Source: IDS-8 sp035304345 (GTDB lineage: Bacteria; Pseudomonadota; Gammaproteobacteria; Steroidobacterales; Woeseiaceae). Taken from it: DNA of 64,000 nt. Of this stretch, positions 25,091 to 35,768 are shown piece by piece. Each line of letters opens with the position of its first letter. Position 1 is the first letter of the stretch. The notes beneath the pieces were generated by a model. It worked only from the letters and a program-made list of their open reading frames with translations. It searched no databases and was not told the origin of the DNA. Location: the NCBI GenBank assembly GCA_035304345.1, contig DATGQE010000050.1, forward strand, positions 123,417 to 187,416, read 5' to 3'. Both the position numbers and the translations under genes were made by a program.

Positions 25091-25359
25091 GCGTAACCTG
25101 CATCACTCGTGTCCCCCCGGACCGCGCGGGTAGGTTACTACGACCGGTCCCGCACTGCGAGCGTGGGCGGCCGGTCCCGGTCCGCGCGCCGGCGCGGCCG
25201 CGGACTGCTAACCTTGGCCCACGGGGCGTGCCGGACCGGCGGGTTTCGCGTGCGCGGCGCGCCATGCACGCGCAGGATTCGACCGCAAGGAGCGGAGTGC
25301 GCAGGGCCGCTCGTCGGCATTAGGGTAGGCACCGTCGCCAACGCTTCGAGACACCCGCG

Positions 25360-26538
25360 ATGACCACGACAACGCTTCCGGCGAGCCCGCTCGCCATCGA
25401 GAACGACCCTCGCTGGGCCGCCGTCGTCGCGCGCAGCGCGGAGGCCGACGGCAGCTTCTGGTACTCGGTACGCACCACCGGTGTCTACTGCCGCCCCTCC
25501 TGCAGCGCCCGGCGGGCCCGGCCCGAGAACGTGCGCTTCCACGCCACCCCGGAGGAAGCCGAGCGTGCCGGTTTCCGGCCGTGCCGCCGCTGTCGCCCGG
25601 ATCGCCTCGAGCGGCCGGGGCGCGCCGCCGCCGCGGTCGTCGCGGCCTGCCGCAGGATCGAGCGAGCCGTGGCCGAGGGCAACGAGGTCCCCCCGCTCGC
25701 CGCGCTGGCGGCGGAGGTCGGCATGAGCCGCTACCACTTCCACCGGTTGTTCCGGCGCGAGACCGGCCTCACCCCGCGCGAGTACGCGGCTGCACAGCGC
25801 GGCCGCCGGGTGCGCTCGGAGCTCGAGCGCGGCGCGAGCGTGACGGATGCGATCGTCGATGCCGGCTACAACTCGAGCTCGCGCTTCTACGAGAAGGCGG
25901 GGCAGAGGCTCGGCATGACGCCCACGCGCTATCGTGACGGCGGTACCGACGTCGACATCCGCTTCGCCGTCGGGCAATGCTCGCTCGGCGCCATCCTGGT
26001 CGCGCAGAGCGATCGCGGCATCTGCGCGATCTCGCTGGGCGACGATCCGGAAGCGCTGGTGCGCGAGCTCCAGGACCGTTTTCCCCGCGCCAACCTGATC
26101 GGCGGCGATCCCGACTTCGAGCGCACGGTCGCCACCGTCGTGGGCTTCGTCGAGAACCCGGCGCAGGGACTCGACCTGCCGCTCGACATCCGCGGCACCG
26201 CCTTCCAGCAACGCGTCTGGCGGGCGCTCAGCGAGATTCCGCCCGGTGCCAGGGCGAGTTATCGCGAGATCGCCGCGAAGATCGGCGCGCCGCGGGCGTC
26301 CCGCGCGGTCGCGCAGGCATGCCGGCTGAACCCGCTCGCGGTGGCCATACCGTGCCATCGCGTGGTGCGTGCCGACGGGGACCTGTCCGGTTACCGCTGG
26401 GGCATCGCGCGCAAGGCGGCGCTGCTCGCACGGGAGGCCGGGGAGAGCGCGCGGCCTGCTAACGGCCGTGCCGGCGGCCGAACGTCGCGACCCGCCACGC
26501 GTACCACGCGAGCACGAGCAGCAGCGCCGCGCTCGTGA
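25360..26538 (+). CDS. ada: Ada: alkylated-DNA repair methyltransferase and regulator
   Basis: The 392-residue protein has all Ada modules. The N-terminal zinc domain has Cys44, Cys48, Cys75 and Cys78; Cys44 corresponds to the phosphotriester-accepting cysteine. An AraC-type DNA-binding domain covers about 95-190 (MSRYHFHRLFRRETGLTPREY). The O6-methylguanine methyltransferase domain has active Cys332 in AIPCHRVV. It removes methyl groups from DNA and, once methylated, activates repair genes. The last 35 or so residues after GESARPANG are Arg/Thr/Ala-rich and lie over a possible minus-strand gene at 26459-26662. They look like read-through of a lost stop rather than a domain. Confidence 0.94.
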   Translation: MTTTTLPASPLAIENDPRWAAVVARSAEADGSFWYSVRTTGVYCRPSCSARRARPENVRFHATPEEAERAGFRPCRRCRPDRLERPGRAAAAVVAACRRIERAVAEGNEVPPLAALAAEVGMSRYHFHRLFRRETGLTPREYAAAQRGRRVRSELERGASVTDAIVDAGYNSSSRFYEKAGQRLGMTPTRYRDGGTDVDIRFAVGQCSLGAILVAQSDRGICAISLGDDPEALVRELQDRFPRANLIGGDPDFERTVATVVGFVENPAQGLDLPLDIRGTAFQQRVWRALSEIPPGARASYREIAAKIGAPRASRAVAQACRLNPLAVAIPCHRVVRADGDLSGYRWGIARKAALLAREAGESARPANGRAGGRTSRPATRTTRARAAAPRS

Positions 26539-26662
26539 CCGGGTCGAGCACGGTCGCGACGCGGCCGTACTGTTCGCGCAGCAGGTAGCCGGCCGCCGCG
26601 AGCAGTGCCGTCCACGACAGCGTGCCGGTCCGTTCCAGGAACCCGGTGATCCAGTCGAACAC
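26459..26662 (-). CDS. Small membrane protein resembling the C-terminal end of DedA proteins
   Basis: A GTG at 26662 opens 67 codons: an amphipathic FDWITGFLERTGTLSWTALLAAAGYLL segment, then a hydrophobic helix VTSAALLLVLAWYAWRVATF and a basic tail. The spacing of these pieces recalls the last part of DedA/SNARE-associated membrane proteins, but I see no upstream DedA body on either strand. It overlaps the 3' end of ada by 80 bases in convergent orientation. It could be a genuine mini-protein, a decayed DedA remnant, or a spurious ORF. Confidence 0.4.
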   Translation of the reverse strand: MFDWITGFLERTGTLSWTALLAAAGYLLREQYGRVATVLDPVTSAALLLVLAWYAWRVATFGRRHGR

Positions 26663-26702
26663 GTGCGGCCTCCGCGCGCGCCGCGGGATCCGCGGCCGCG
26701 GC

Positions 26703-28304
<1,602 letters not shown>

Positions 28305-28539
28305 ATATCCTGCGGAAGTGCTCGGGCGGCCGGCGTGGTGCGCGGCTTGGCTGTGTGACGGGGCAGCGGGGCGGCAAGGTTAACCCAGAGTGACGGTCCG
28401 CGTCTCTCCCGGCAGGCCGGCGCCGTCACGGGCGGGGTTTCGCGGGCGATACCGGGCATATGGCGTGAACCGGTGGACGCCGTTTTTGGCATCCTGCTAG
28501 AGTGCGGGCCCGGAACCGACCTGAGCCCGGAGCTCGCAG

Positions 28540-29922
28540 ATGGATCTGTTTCGTACCAAGGCTATCGGCACCGATGTCCACGCGGAGACGGGGCTCCTCC
28601 GGACGCTCGGTGCCGGCGACCTCGTGCTGCTCGGCATCGGCGCGATCATCGGCGCGGGGGTCTTCGTGCTCACGGGCGTCGCTGCGGCGACGCAGGCGGG
28701 GCCGGCGCTGGTCCTGTCGTTCGTGCTGGCCGGGCTGGCCTGCGTATTCGCCGGATTATGTTATGCCGAGCTCGCGGCGGCGGTCGGAGGGTGCGGCAGC
28801 GCTTACGGCTATGCCTACGCGGCGCTGGGCGAGATCGTCGCCTGGGTCATCGGCTGGGCGCTGGTGCTGGAGTACGGCATGGCCGTCTCGGCGGTGGCCG
28901 TCGGCTGGTCGGGCTACTTCAACAATGCGCTGGCGGCCGTCGGGCTCGAGTTGCCGTCCGCGCTGACGGCGGCGCCGGCCGCCGGCGGCATCGTGAACCT
29001 GCCCGCGATGGCGATCATATTGCTGCTCGGGTTCCTGCTGAGTCTCGGCGTGCGCAACAGCGCGCGGTTCAATGCGGCCATCGTGTTCATCAAGCTGGCA
29101 GCGATCGGCATCTTCGTCGTGATCGCCGCGGGCAACGTCGACCCGGCCAACTGGAAGCCGTTCCTGCCGTTCGGCTGGCAGGGCGTGGTCAGCGGCGCCG
29201 CACTGATCTTCTTCGCGTACATCGGGTTCGACGCCGTGTCGACGGCGGCGGAGGAGACCAAGCAGCCGCAGCGGGACATGCCAATCGGCATCATCGGCTC
29301 GCTCGCGGTGTGCACGCTCATCTACATGCTGGTGGCGGGCCTGCTCACGGGCATTGCGCCCTACCACACGCTGAATACGCCCTCGCCGGTTTCCGAAGCG
29401 CTGCTCAGCCTCGGCTATCGCTGGGGATCGGCCGTCGTCGCCGCGGGCGCGATTGCGGGCCTGACGTCGGTGATGCTGGTCATGTACTATGGGCTGTCGC
29501 GCGTGCTGTTCGCGATGTCCCGCGACGCGCTGCTGCCGGAGCGCTTCGCGACGCTGCACCCGCGGACGCGAACCCCGGTGTTCGTCATCGCCCTGGTCGG
29601 GGTCGTTGCCTCGCTGGCCGCCGGGTTCACCCCGATCGGCGCGATTGCCCAGCTCGTGAACATCGGCACGCTGTTCGCCTTCGTCATCGTGTGCCTGGGA
29701 GTGCTGGTATTGCGGAGGACCCGTCCCGACCTGCATCGCCCGTTCCGCGTGCCTTTCAGCCCGGTGTTCCCGATCCTCGGGGTGGCGACCTGCCTCTACC
29801 TGATGCTGAACCTCGACGTCGCCACGTGGCAGTATTTCCTCATCTGGATGGTGCTCGGGCTGGTCATCTACGGGGGCTACTCCGTGCGGCACAGCCGCCA
29901 GCCGCGGAGCTCCGAAACCTGA
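28540..29922 (+). CDS. APC-superfamily amino-acid permease (cationic amino-acid transporter type)
   Basis: The 460-residue protein has about twelve transmembrane helices and the APC signature GIGAIIGAGVFVLTGVAA in helix 1. ELAAAVGGCGSAYGYAYAALGE and FFAYIGFDAVSTAAEETKQPQRDMPIG follow, typical of the CAT/YfnA branch. It moves amino acids across the inner membrane, probably by proton symport or exchange. It stands divergent from the hybrid kinase and 91 bp before the TerC-like gene. Confidence 0.92.
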   Translation: MDLFRTKAIGTDVHAETGLLRTLGAGDLVLLGIGAIIGAGVFVLTGVAAATQAGPALVLSFVLAGLACVFAGLCYAELAAAVGGCGSAYGYAYAALGEIVAWVIGWALVLEYGMAVSAVAVGWSGYFNNALAAVGLELPSALTAAPAAGGIVNLPAMAIILLLGFLLSLGVRNSARFNAAIVFIKLAAIGIFVVIAAGNVDPANWKPFLPFGWQGVVSGAALIFFAYIGFDAVSTAAEETKQPQRDMPIGIIGSLAVCTLIYMLVAGLLTGIAPYHTLNTPSPVSEALLSLGYRWGSAVVAAGAIAGLTSVMLVMYYGLSRVLFAMSRDALLPERFATLHPRTRTPVFVIALVGVVASLAAGFTPIGAIAQLVNIGTLFAFVIVCLGVLVLRRTRPDLHRPFRVPFSPVFPILGVATCLYLMLNLDVATWQYFLIWMVLGLVIYGGYSVRHSRQPRSSET

Positions 29923-29969
29923 CAAGAGAGTGAGTCGATTTGCCGAACGCTGAGCGCGGGCGGCAGGCC

Positions 29970-29988
29970 GCGCCGCTTTTCGCGGCGC
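29970..29988. other. GC-rich hairpin between permease and TerC-like gene
   Basis: GCGCCGC (29970-29976) and GCGGCGC (29982-29988) form a 7-bp stem around TTTTC. Further GC-rich pairing is possible outside. It lies in the 91-bp gap and could attenuate transcription into the next gene. The sequence does not show the conserved GGGGAGUAG core of the manganese yybP-ykoY riboswitch often found before terC-family genes. Confidence 0.3.
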
Positions 29989-30013
29989 CTGCGGCCTTGC
30001 CGACGAGAGCAAC

Positions 30014-30946
30014 GTGAACGAGGTGCCCTATTGGGCGTGGGTTGCATTCTGCACCACGCTGATCACGCTGCTCGCAATCGATTTGTACAGCCACCGCGGC
30101 GCGCACCAGCGCAGCCGCCGCGCCGACGTAGCCTGGAGCGCCCTGTGGATCTCGGTCGGGCTCGGCTTCTCCATCTTCGTCTGGTACGTGATGGACGCCG
30201 ATGCCGCACAGGAGTACCTCGCGGCCTACCTGATAGAAGAGAGCCTCAGCCTCGACAACCTGTTCGTTTTCCTGCTGATCTTCAAGACGCTGCAGATCCC
30301 GCTCGAGAACCAGCGCCGGGCGCTGTTGTGGGGAATCTTCGGCGCCCTCGTATTCCGCGCCATCTTCATCTTTCTCGGCGTCGCCGCGATGGAGCGGTGG
30401 GACTGGATCACGTACCTGTTCGGCGCGCTGCTGTTCTTCGCGGCCTGGCGGGCGCTGCGTGAGCCGCAGGAGGAGGTCGTCGAGAACCAGCTCGTCAACT
30501 GGCTCGCCAATCGCCTGCCGATGAGCCGTGACCGCCGCTCGCCGCACCTCTTCGTGCGCGAGAACGGCAAGCTCCTGATCACGCCGCTTCTGGTCGCGAT
30601 CATCGGCCTCGAGCTCAGCGACATCCTGTTCGCCATCGATTCCGTGCCGGCGGCACTCTCCGTCACCCGCCGCGAGTTCCTGGTCTACAGTTCCAACGCG
30701 TTCGCCATTCTCGGGCTCCGCTCGCTGTACGTGGTCATGGTGGCCTCGCTGGAGAAGGTCAGGTACCTGCACTTCGGGCTCGCGGCCGTGCTGGCGTTCG
30801 CCGGCTTCAAGCTCATCACCCACGATTTCCTGCACGTGCCGCCGATGCTGTCCGTCGGCATCATCGCCACGATCCTGATCGCCACGGTCGTGATCAGCCT
30901 GCGGCTCGCCCCGAACGGCCGGCCCGGCAAGGCGCCGGAAGCCTGA
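30014..30946 (+). CDS. TerC-family integral membrane protein (Alx/YkoY type)
   Basis: The 310-residue protein has about nine transmembrane helices and the paired acidic motifs of TerC proteins: EESLSLDNLFVFLLIF in the first half and LELSDILFAIDSVPAALSV in the second. Family members such as Alx export manganese or help metallate secreted proteins. It starts at GTG. No other tellurite genes are nearby, so a metal role is more likely than tellurium resistance. Confidence 0.92.
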   Translation: MNEVPYWAWVAFCTTLITLLAIDLYSHRGAHQRSRRADVAWSALWISVGLGFSIFVWYVMDADAAQEYLAAYLIEESLSLDNLFVFLLIFKTLQIPLENQRRALLWGIFGALVFRAIFIFLGVAAMERWDWITYLFGALLFFAAWRALREPQEEVVENQLVNWLANRLPMSRDRRSPHLFVRENGKLLITPLLVAIIGLELSDILFAIDSVPAALSVTRREFLVYSSNAFAILGLRSLYVVMVASLEKVRYLHFGLAAVLAFAGFKLITHDFLHVPPMLSVGIIATILIATVVISLRLAPNGRPGKAPEA

Positions 30947-30956
30947 GAACCGGGCA

Positions 30957-30986
30957 GGGTGCCGGGCCGTGTCGCGCCCGGCACCC
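30957..30986 (+). terminator. Strong hairpin after the TerC-like gene
   Basis: GGGTGCCGGGC (30957-30967) and GCCCGGCACCC (30976-30986) form an uninterrupted 11-bp stem with an 8-base loop, ten bases after the stop. No T-run follows, so it may act with Rho or only protect the mRNA end. Confidence 0.55.
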
Positions 30987-31068
30987 GGCGCGTCCGGCAG
31001 GGCCCTTCACGCCCGGACGGCGTCGACCCGGCCTCCGGAAGACAACCAGCGCCGCGCTTCCGCGCACC

Positions 31069-31104
31069 TGTCCGGTTCCGGAGCGCCCGTCCCATTTCCG
31101 GACA
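31069..31104. promoter_or_regulatory. Inverted TGTCCGG/CCGGACA repeats, candidate enhancer for the sigma54 promoter
   Basis: TGTCCGG (31069-31075) and CCGGACA (31098-31104) are inverted. The left arm is also part of the short palindrome TCCGGTTCCGGA (31071-31082). The block lies about 55-90 bp upstream of the -24 element, where NtrC-type activators bind. Assignment to the regulator at 44075 is inference. Confidence 0.35.
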
Positions 31105-31156
31105 CTGCCCCGTTCCCGCAAGGCAACCAAAGCCGGCATTTGCGGCATCTTTTACA

Positions 31157-31172
31157 TGGCACGCCGCGTGCA
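31157..31172 (+). promoter_or_regulatory. Sigma54 (-24/-12) promoter of the efflux cluster
   Basis: TGGCACGCCGCGTGCA matches the consensus TGGCACG-N4-TTGCA at all but one conserved position (GTGC for TTGC), with GG and GC exactly 12 bp apart. Transcription would start near 31183, about 35 bp before the adaptor ATG at 31218. A sigma54-type response regulator is encoded at 44075-45442 in the same cluster. Confidence 0.65.
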
Positions 31173-31217
31173 ATGGAGAGTGCCGAAGGTAACGAGCAAG
31201 GGGACGGGCGAGCCCGC

Positions 31218-32471
31218 ATGGACTTCGTTCGCGAGGATTTCAAACGCAGGAAGAAGATCGGCCGGCTGACGTGGTCGGCGGCCGGGGTCACTTCGTTCGT
31301 GGCGCTCGCCGCGTTCGTGGCGACGCTGGACCCGGCGGCCCCGTCGGTGGAGCGTGCGGCGCTCTACATCGACGTCGTGCAGCGCGGCGACATGCTGCTC
31401 CAGGTGCGCGGCCCGGGGGTGCTGGTGCCGAGCGAGGTGCGCTGGGTGGCGGCAGCGAGCGAGGCGCGCGTCGATCGCGTGCTGGCGAAGCCGGGCGCCG
31501 TCGTGGAACCCGACACCGTGCTGGTCGAAATGAGCAATCCCGAGGTCGAGCAGGCGGTGGCCGAGGCACGTGCGGCCGTCAGCGCGGCGGAAGCGGATTT
31601 CGCGGCGCTGCGCGTGCAGCTTCAGTCCGGGGTGCTCGACCAGCGCGCGATGCTGGCCGCGGCGCGAGCGGAATACGAAGGTGCGCGGCTGGAAGCGGAA
31701 GCGCAGGCCGACCTGGCCGCGAAAGGCATCATTCCCGCGATCGATCACCAGCGCGCGAGGCTGGCTGCCGAGCAGCTCGGGGTCAGGCTGGAGGTCGAGC
31801 GCGAACGCGTCGACATCCTGCAGCAGGCGGTCGATGCACAGTTGCGCGCCGCGGAGGTACGCCTCGAGCAGCAGCGCCAGCTCCTCGCGTTGCGCGAGGA
31901 GCAGTTCGCCAACCTGCACGTGCGCGCCGGAATCTCCGGCGTGCTGCAGACGCTCGAGGTGGAAGCCGGGCAACGCGTCACGCCCGGCACCAACATCGCG
32001 CGCGTGGCACGGCCCGACGAGCTCATGGCGGAGCTGCGCATCGCCGAGACGCAGGCCAAGGACATCCGGGTCGGGCAGACCGTCAGCATCGACACGCGCA
32101 ACGGGGTGGTCGAAGGCAGGGTCAGCCGCATCGATCCGGCGGTGCAGAACGGCACCGTGCAGGTGGACGTCGAGATCACGGGCGAGCTGCCCCCGGGCGC
32201 ACGGCCCGACCTCTCCGTGGACGGCACGATCCTCATCGAGCGCCTGGAGAACGTGCTGCACGTCGGGCGGCCCGCCTACGGCCAGGCCGGATCCACCCTG
32301 CGGCTCTTCAGGCTGCAGCCGCAGACCGGTACCGCGGTGCGCGTTCCCGTAACGCTCGGCAAGGTTTCGGTCAACCGCGTGCAGATTCTCGAGGGCCTGA
32401 ACGAAGGCGACCGCGTCGTGCTTTCCGACACGTCACAGTGGGACGACCACGACCGCATCGAGCTCAACTGA
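31218..32471 (+). CDS. MacA/HlyD-like periplasmic adaptor of an ABC efflux system
   Basis: The 417-residue protein has one N-terminal membrane helix at about 17-37, then a barrel-sandwich hybrid (RGPGVLVPSEVRWVAAASEARVDRVLAKPGAVVEPD). A long coiled-coil hairpin follows at about 95-230, then ISGVLQTLEVEAGQRVTPGTNIARVA and beta-barrel segments. Such adaptors bridge an ABC exporter to the outer membrane or the periplasm. I chose the ATG at 31218 because the predicted sigma54 start site lies between it and the alternative ATG at 31173. The ATPase gene follows after 23 bp. Substrate class is not readable. Confidence 0.88.
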   Translation: MDFVREDFKRRKKIGRLTWSAAGVTSFVALAAFVATLDPAAPSVERAALYIDVVQRGDMLLQVRGPGVLVPSEVRWVAAASEARVDRVLAKPGAVVEPDTVLVEMSNPEVEQAVAEARAAVSAAEADFAALRVQLQSGVLDQRAMLAAARAEYEGARLEAEAQADLAAKGIIPAIDHQRARLAAEQLGVRLEVERERVDILQQAVDAQLRAAEVRLEQQRQLLALREEQFANLHVRAGISGVLQTLEVEAGQRVTPGTNIARVARPDELMAELRIAETQAKDIRVGQTVSIDTRNGVVEGRVSRIDPAVQNGTVQVDVEITGELPPGARPDLSVDGTILIERLENVLHVGRPAYGQAGSTLRLFRLQPQTGTAVRVPVTLGKVSVNRVQILEGLNEGDRVVLSDTSQWDDHDRIELN

Positions 32472-32494
32472 AAAACTCACCCAAGGGGAACGAG

Positions 32495-33235
32495 ATGAAC
32501 GACGAGGCGCAACCGCTGATCCGGCTCACGGGCGTCAAGAAGATCTTCTACACGGACGAGGTGGAGACGCATGCGCTGGCGGGGGTGCACGTCGAGATCG
32601 AGCGCGGCGAGTACGTGGCCATCATGGGTCCGTCGGGCTGCGGCAAGTCGACGCTGCTCAGCATCCTGGGGCTCCTCGACACGCCGACCGAGGGCCGCTA
32701 CCTCCTGAACGGCACGTCCGTGGAGGACATCGGCCCGGGCATGCGTGCCCGCATCCGGAACCGAGAGATCGGCTTCATTTTCCAGGCGTTCAACCTGATC
32801 GGCGATCTCACGGTGTTCGAGAACGTGGAGCTGCCGCTCATGTATCGCGATGGGATGTCGCGGGCGGAGCGCCGCGAGCGCGTCATGCGGTCGCTCGACC
32901 GGGTGGGCATGTCGCACCGGGTCAAGCATTACCCGGCGCAGCTTTCAGGCGGCCAGCAGCAGCGGGTCGCGGTCGCGCGCGCGCTCGTCGGCGATCCTTC
33001 GATCCTGCTCGCCGACGAGCCGACCGGAAACCTCGATTCGAAGAACGGCGACGCCGTCATGCGGCTGCTCGACGAGCTGCACGCCGACGGGGCGACGATC
33101 TGCATGGTCACCCACGATCCCCGCTTCGCGGAATGCGCCAAGCGGCGGATCGCGATGTTCGACGGCCAGGTGGTGGACGAGGAGACGCTGGAAGAGCTGC
33201 GCGCGAACGAGGGTGTGCGCGCGGTGGTGAACTGA
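32495..33235 (+). CDS. ABC ATPase, LolD/MacB type
   Basis: The 246-residue ATPase has Walker A GPSGCGKST at 45-53, the Q-loop FIFQAFNLIGD, the signature LSGGQQQRVAVARAL, Walker B ILLADEPTGNLDS and the H-loop VTHD. All catalytic elements are intact. It energises the FtsX/MacB-type permease encoded next. AAGGGG lies before the ATG. It is the complete counterpart of the altered ATPase at 43379. Confidence 0.93.
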   Translation: MNDEAQPLIRLTGVKKIFYTDEVETHALAGVHVEIERGEYVAIMGPSGCGKSTLLSILGLLDTPTEGRYLLNGTSVEDIGPGMRARIRNREIGFIFQAFNLIGDLTVFENVELPLMYRDGMSRAERRERVMRSLDRVGMSHRVKHYPAQLSGGQQQRVAVARALVGDPSILLADEPTGNLDSKNGDAVMRLLDELHADGATICMVTHDPRFAECAKRRIAMFDGQVVDEETLEELRANEGVRAVVN

Positions 33236-33299
33236 TGCGTCTCATCGACGATTCCCGGTCGCGCGCGCTGCGCGCGTCCTGCCCGGGCGAGGCGAGCGA

Positions 33300-35768
33300 A
33301 TGAGCACGATTATCGACGACCTGAGGTTTGCGCGGCGCGCACTGCGCAAGCGTCCGGGGTTCGTGGCGGCCGCGGTGCTGACGCTCGCGCTGGGCATCGG
33401 TGCGAACACGGCCATCTTCAGCGTCATCAACGCTTTCATGTTGAAGCCGCTGCCCTACCCGGACGGCGAGCGCCTGGTCGAGGTGCACAACACGTATCCC
33501 GGCATCGGTCTCGAGAACGCCGGCACCTCCATCCCGGACTATCTCGACAGGCGGGAGCAGGCCGACGCCCTCGAGGACCTCGCGCTGTTCACCTGGAACT
33601 CCTTCAACCTGGCGAGCGACGGGCCCCCGGAACGCCTGCGCGGCCTCACGGCGACGCCGTCGCTGTTCTCGACGCTGCGTGTCGCCCCGTTCCTCGGCCG
33701 CGCGTTCGGCGACGATGAGGCGGTGATCGGCAACGACAAGGTGGTGGTGCTCGGCCATCCCGTGTGGATGAACCGCTTCAACGGCGACCCCGGCATCGTC
33801 GGCCGCGAGATCCGGCTGAACGGCGAGAGCTATCGCGTCCTCGGCGTCATGCCGCAGGGTTTCGCTTTCCCCGACCGTAACGTCGATGTGTACGTGCCGT
33901 TCGCGTTCACGCCCGAGCAGGTGTCCGACCAGTCCCGGGGGCACGAGTTCTCGGCGAGCATCGGTCGCCTGAAGCCGGGCGCCACGATCGAGCAGCTCAA
34001 CGCGCAGATGGACGCGATCGTGCGCTCGAACCGTGACCGCTTCGTCGCCTCGGGGGCGGCGCAGGGAACCGAGTATGCAGAGGCTCTCGAGCGCATCGGC
34101 TTCACGGGCCGTGCGCAATCGTGGCGCGAGTTCCTCGTCGGCGACGTGAGCGGAACGTTGCTCGTGCTGCAGGGCGTGGTCGTGCTGGTGCTGCTGATCG
34201 CGTGCGCGAACGTCGCGAACCTCATGCTCGCACGCGTGCTGGCACGGGCGCGCGAGCTCGCCGTGCGCACCGCCGTCGGCGCGGAACGCCGGCGCGTTTC
34301 ACGCCAGCTCGTGCTGGAGGGCGTGCTGCTCGGTCTCGGGGGCGGCCTGCTCGGGCTCTTCCTCTCGTTCGTCGTCATCCGGCTGATCGAGGTGTTCGGG
34401 ATCGACCGCAGCTCGCAGAACTTCGACATCGCGATCGACGGGCAGGTGCTGGCCTTTGCGTTCGTCGTCTCCATCGCCGCCGGCGTGCTGTTCAGCCTCG
34501 TCTCGGTGGCTGCCCTGTGGCGCATGGACGTGCAGCGGGTGATCAAGGAGGGCGGCAAGCAGACGGCGAGTCGCCGGACGCTCCTGGTGCGGGGCGTGCT
34601 CGTCTCCATGCAGGTGGCACTGGCGGCGACGCTGCTCGTCGGTGCCGGGCTGCTGCTCCGCAGCTTCGATGCCCTGCTGAGCGAGTCGCCGGGATTCGAT
34701 CCCGACGACGTCATCGGCCTGCAGATGGAGCTCTCCGGCGCTCGCTATGGCGACCCGGACCAGCGCCGGGCGTTCCTCGACGAGGTGCTTGCGAGGGTCC
34801 GGGCGCAGCCCGGCATCGTGTCCGCGAGTCTCGTCGCCGCCCTGCCTTTCACCGCGGGCGCGCCGCAGGGCAGCTACGTCATCGAGGGCCACACGCCGGC
34901 ACCGGGCGAAGGCGACCCGCACGGTTACGCCCAGGTCGTGAGCGAGGACTATTTCGAGACCTTGCACATCCCGCTGCTCGCGGGCCGCAATTTCGATCCC
35001 GAGCTCGACGGCGTGCGCTCGCCGCACGCGGTGATCATCGACCGGCTGCTCGCGGACCGCTATTTCCCCAACGCGGACCCGATCGGCAGGACTCTTGCCA
35101 ACCTCACCCCGACCGGTGAGACCATGCCCGCCACGATCATCGGCGTGGTCGGCACCATCAAGCGCGACCGGCTGGACGAGACGCCGAGCAAGGAAACGTA
35201 CTACCACTACTACCGGCAACGTCCCCCGGCATGGGCGTCCCTGGTCGTGCGCACGGAGCTCCCGGTCGCGACGGCGACGCGGCAGGTCGCGAGCGCCGTG
35301 CAGGCCGTCGATCCCGAGCAGCCCGTGTTCAACGTGATGACGATGAACGAGCGCATCGAGCGGTCGCTGGGCGAGAGCCGGGCGCCGACGCTCCTGCTGT
35401 CGGTGTTTGCCGGGGTCGCCGTGCTCCTCGCCGTGGTCGGCATCTACGGCGTGCTGACCTACGCCGTCGGCCAGCGCACGACCGAGCTGGGCGTACGCAT
35501 GGCGCTGGGTGCACAGGCGACGAACGTGATCGGGCTGGTGGTCGGGCAGGGCGCCTGGCTCGTCGGGGGCGGCCTCGCCCTGGGACTCGTGGGGGCGCTC
35601 GCGCTCACGCGCTTCCTCTCGTCGCTCCTGTTCGGCGTATCGGCATTCGACCCGTTCACGTATGCCGGCGTCGCGCTGCTGCTCGCCGCGGTGGGAATGA
35701 GCGCGTGCAGCCTGCCGGCGCTCCGGGCAACCCGCGTCAGCCCGGTGGCGGCCCTGCGCCACGAGTGA
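33300..35768 (+). CDS. ADOP-type ABC permease (duplicated MacB/FtsX-like)
   Basis: The 822-residue protein begins with the ADOP N-terminal helix (LRFARRALRKRPGFVAAAVLTLALGIGANTAIFSVINA). It then has a large periplasmic MacB-type domain (SESYRVLGVMPQGF region), three membrane helices near 285-400, a second periplasmic domain, and a final three-helix FtsX block ending RVSPVAALRHE. Such acidobacterial duplicated orphan permeases carry two permease halves in one chain and are linked to efflux of unknown substrates. It forms a compact unit with the adaptor and ATPase. Its 3' end overlaps the DNA ligase gene on the other strand by 32 bases. Confidence 0.9.
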   Translation: MSTIIDDLRFARRALRKRPGFVAAAVLTLALGIGANTAIFSVINAFMLKPLPYPDGERLVEVHNTYPGIGLENAGTSIPDYLDRREQADALEDLALFTWNSFNLASDGPPERLRGLTATPSLFSTLRVAPFLGRAFGDDEAVIGNDKVVVLGHPVWMNRFNGDPGIVGREIRLNGESYRVLGVMPQGFAFPDRNVDVYVPFAFTPEQVSDQSRGHEFSASIGRLKPGATIEQLNAQMDAIVRSNRDRFVASGAAQGTEYAEALERIGFTGRAQSWREFLVGDVSGTLLVLQGVVVLVLLIACANVANLMLARVLARARELAVRTAVGAERRRVSRQLVLEGVLLGLGGGLLGLFLSFVVIRLIEVFGIDRSSQNFDIAIDGQVLAFAFVVSIAAGVLFSLVSVAALWRMDVQRVIKEGGKQTASRRTLLVRGVLVSMQVALAATLLVGAGLLLRSFDALLSESPGFDPDDVIGLQMELSGARYGDPDQRRAFLDEVLARVRAQPGIVSASLVAALPFTAGAPQGSYVIEGHTPAPGEGDPHGYAQVVSEDYFETLHIPLLAGRNFDPELDGVRSPHAVIIDRLLADRYFPNADPIGRTLANLTPTGETMPATIIGVVGTIKRDRLDETPSKETYYHYYRQRPPAWASLVVRTELPVATATRQVASAVQAVDPEQPVFNVMTMNERIERSLGESRAPTLLLSVFAGVAVLLAVVGIYGVLTYAVGQRTTELGVRMALGAQATNVIGLVVGQGAWLVGGGLALGLVGALALTRFLSSLLFGVSAFDPFTYAGVALLLAAVGMSACSLPALRATRVSPVAALRHE

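Noticed and set aside
29923..30013. Possible manganese (yybP-ykoY) riboswitch before the TerC-like gene
   Set aside because: The conserved GGGGAGUAG core is missing and the gap of 91 bp holds only a GC-rich hairpin.
31173..31217. Earlier ATG for the MacA-like adaptor
   Set aside because: It would lie upstream of the transcript start predicted from the sigma54 promoter, and the added residues have no family support.
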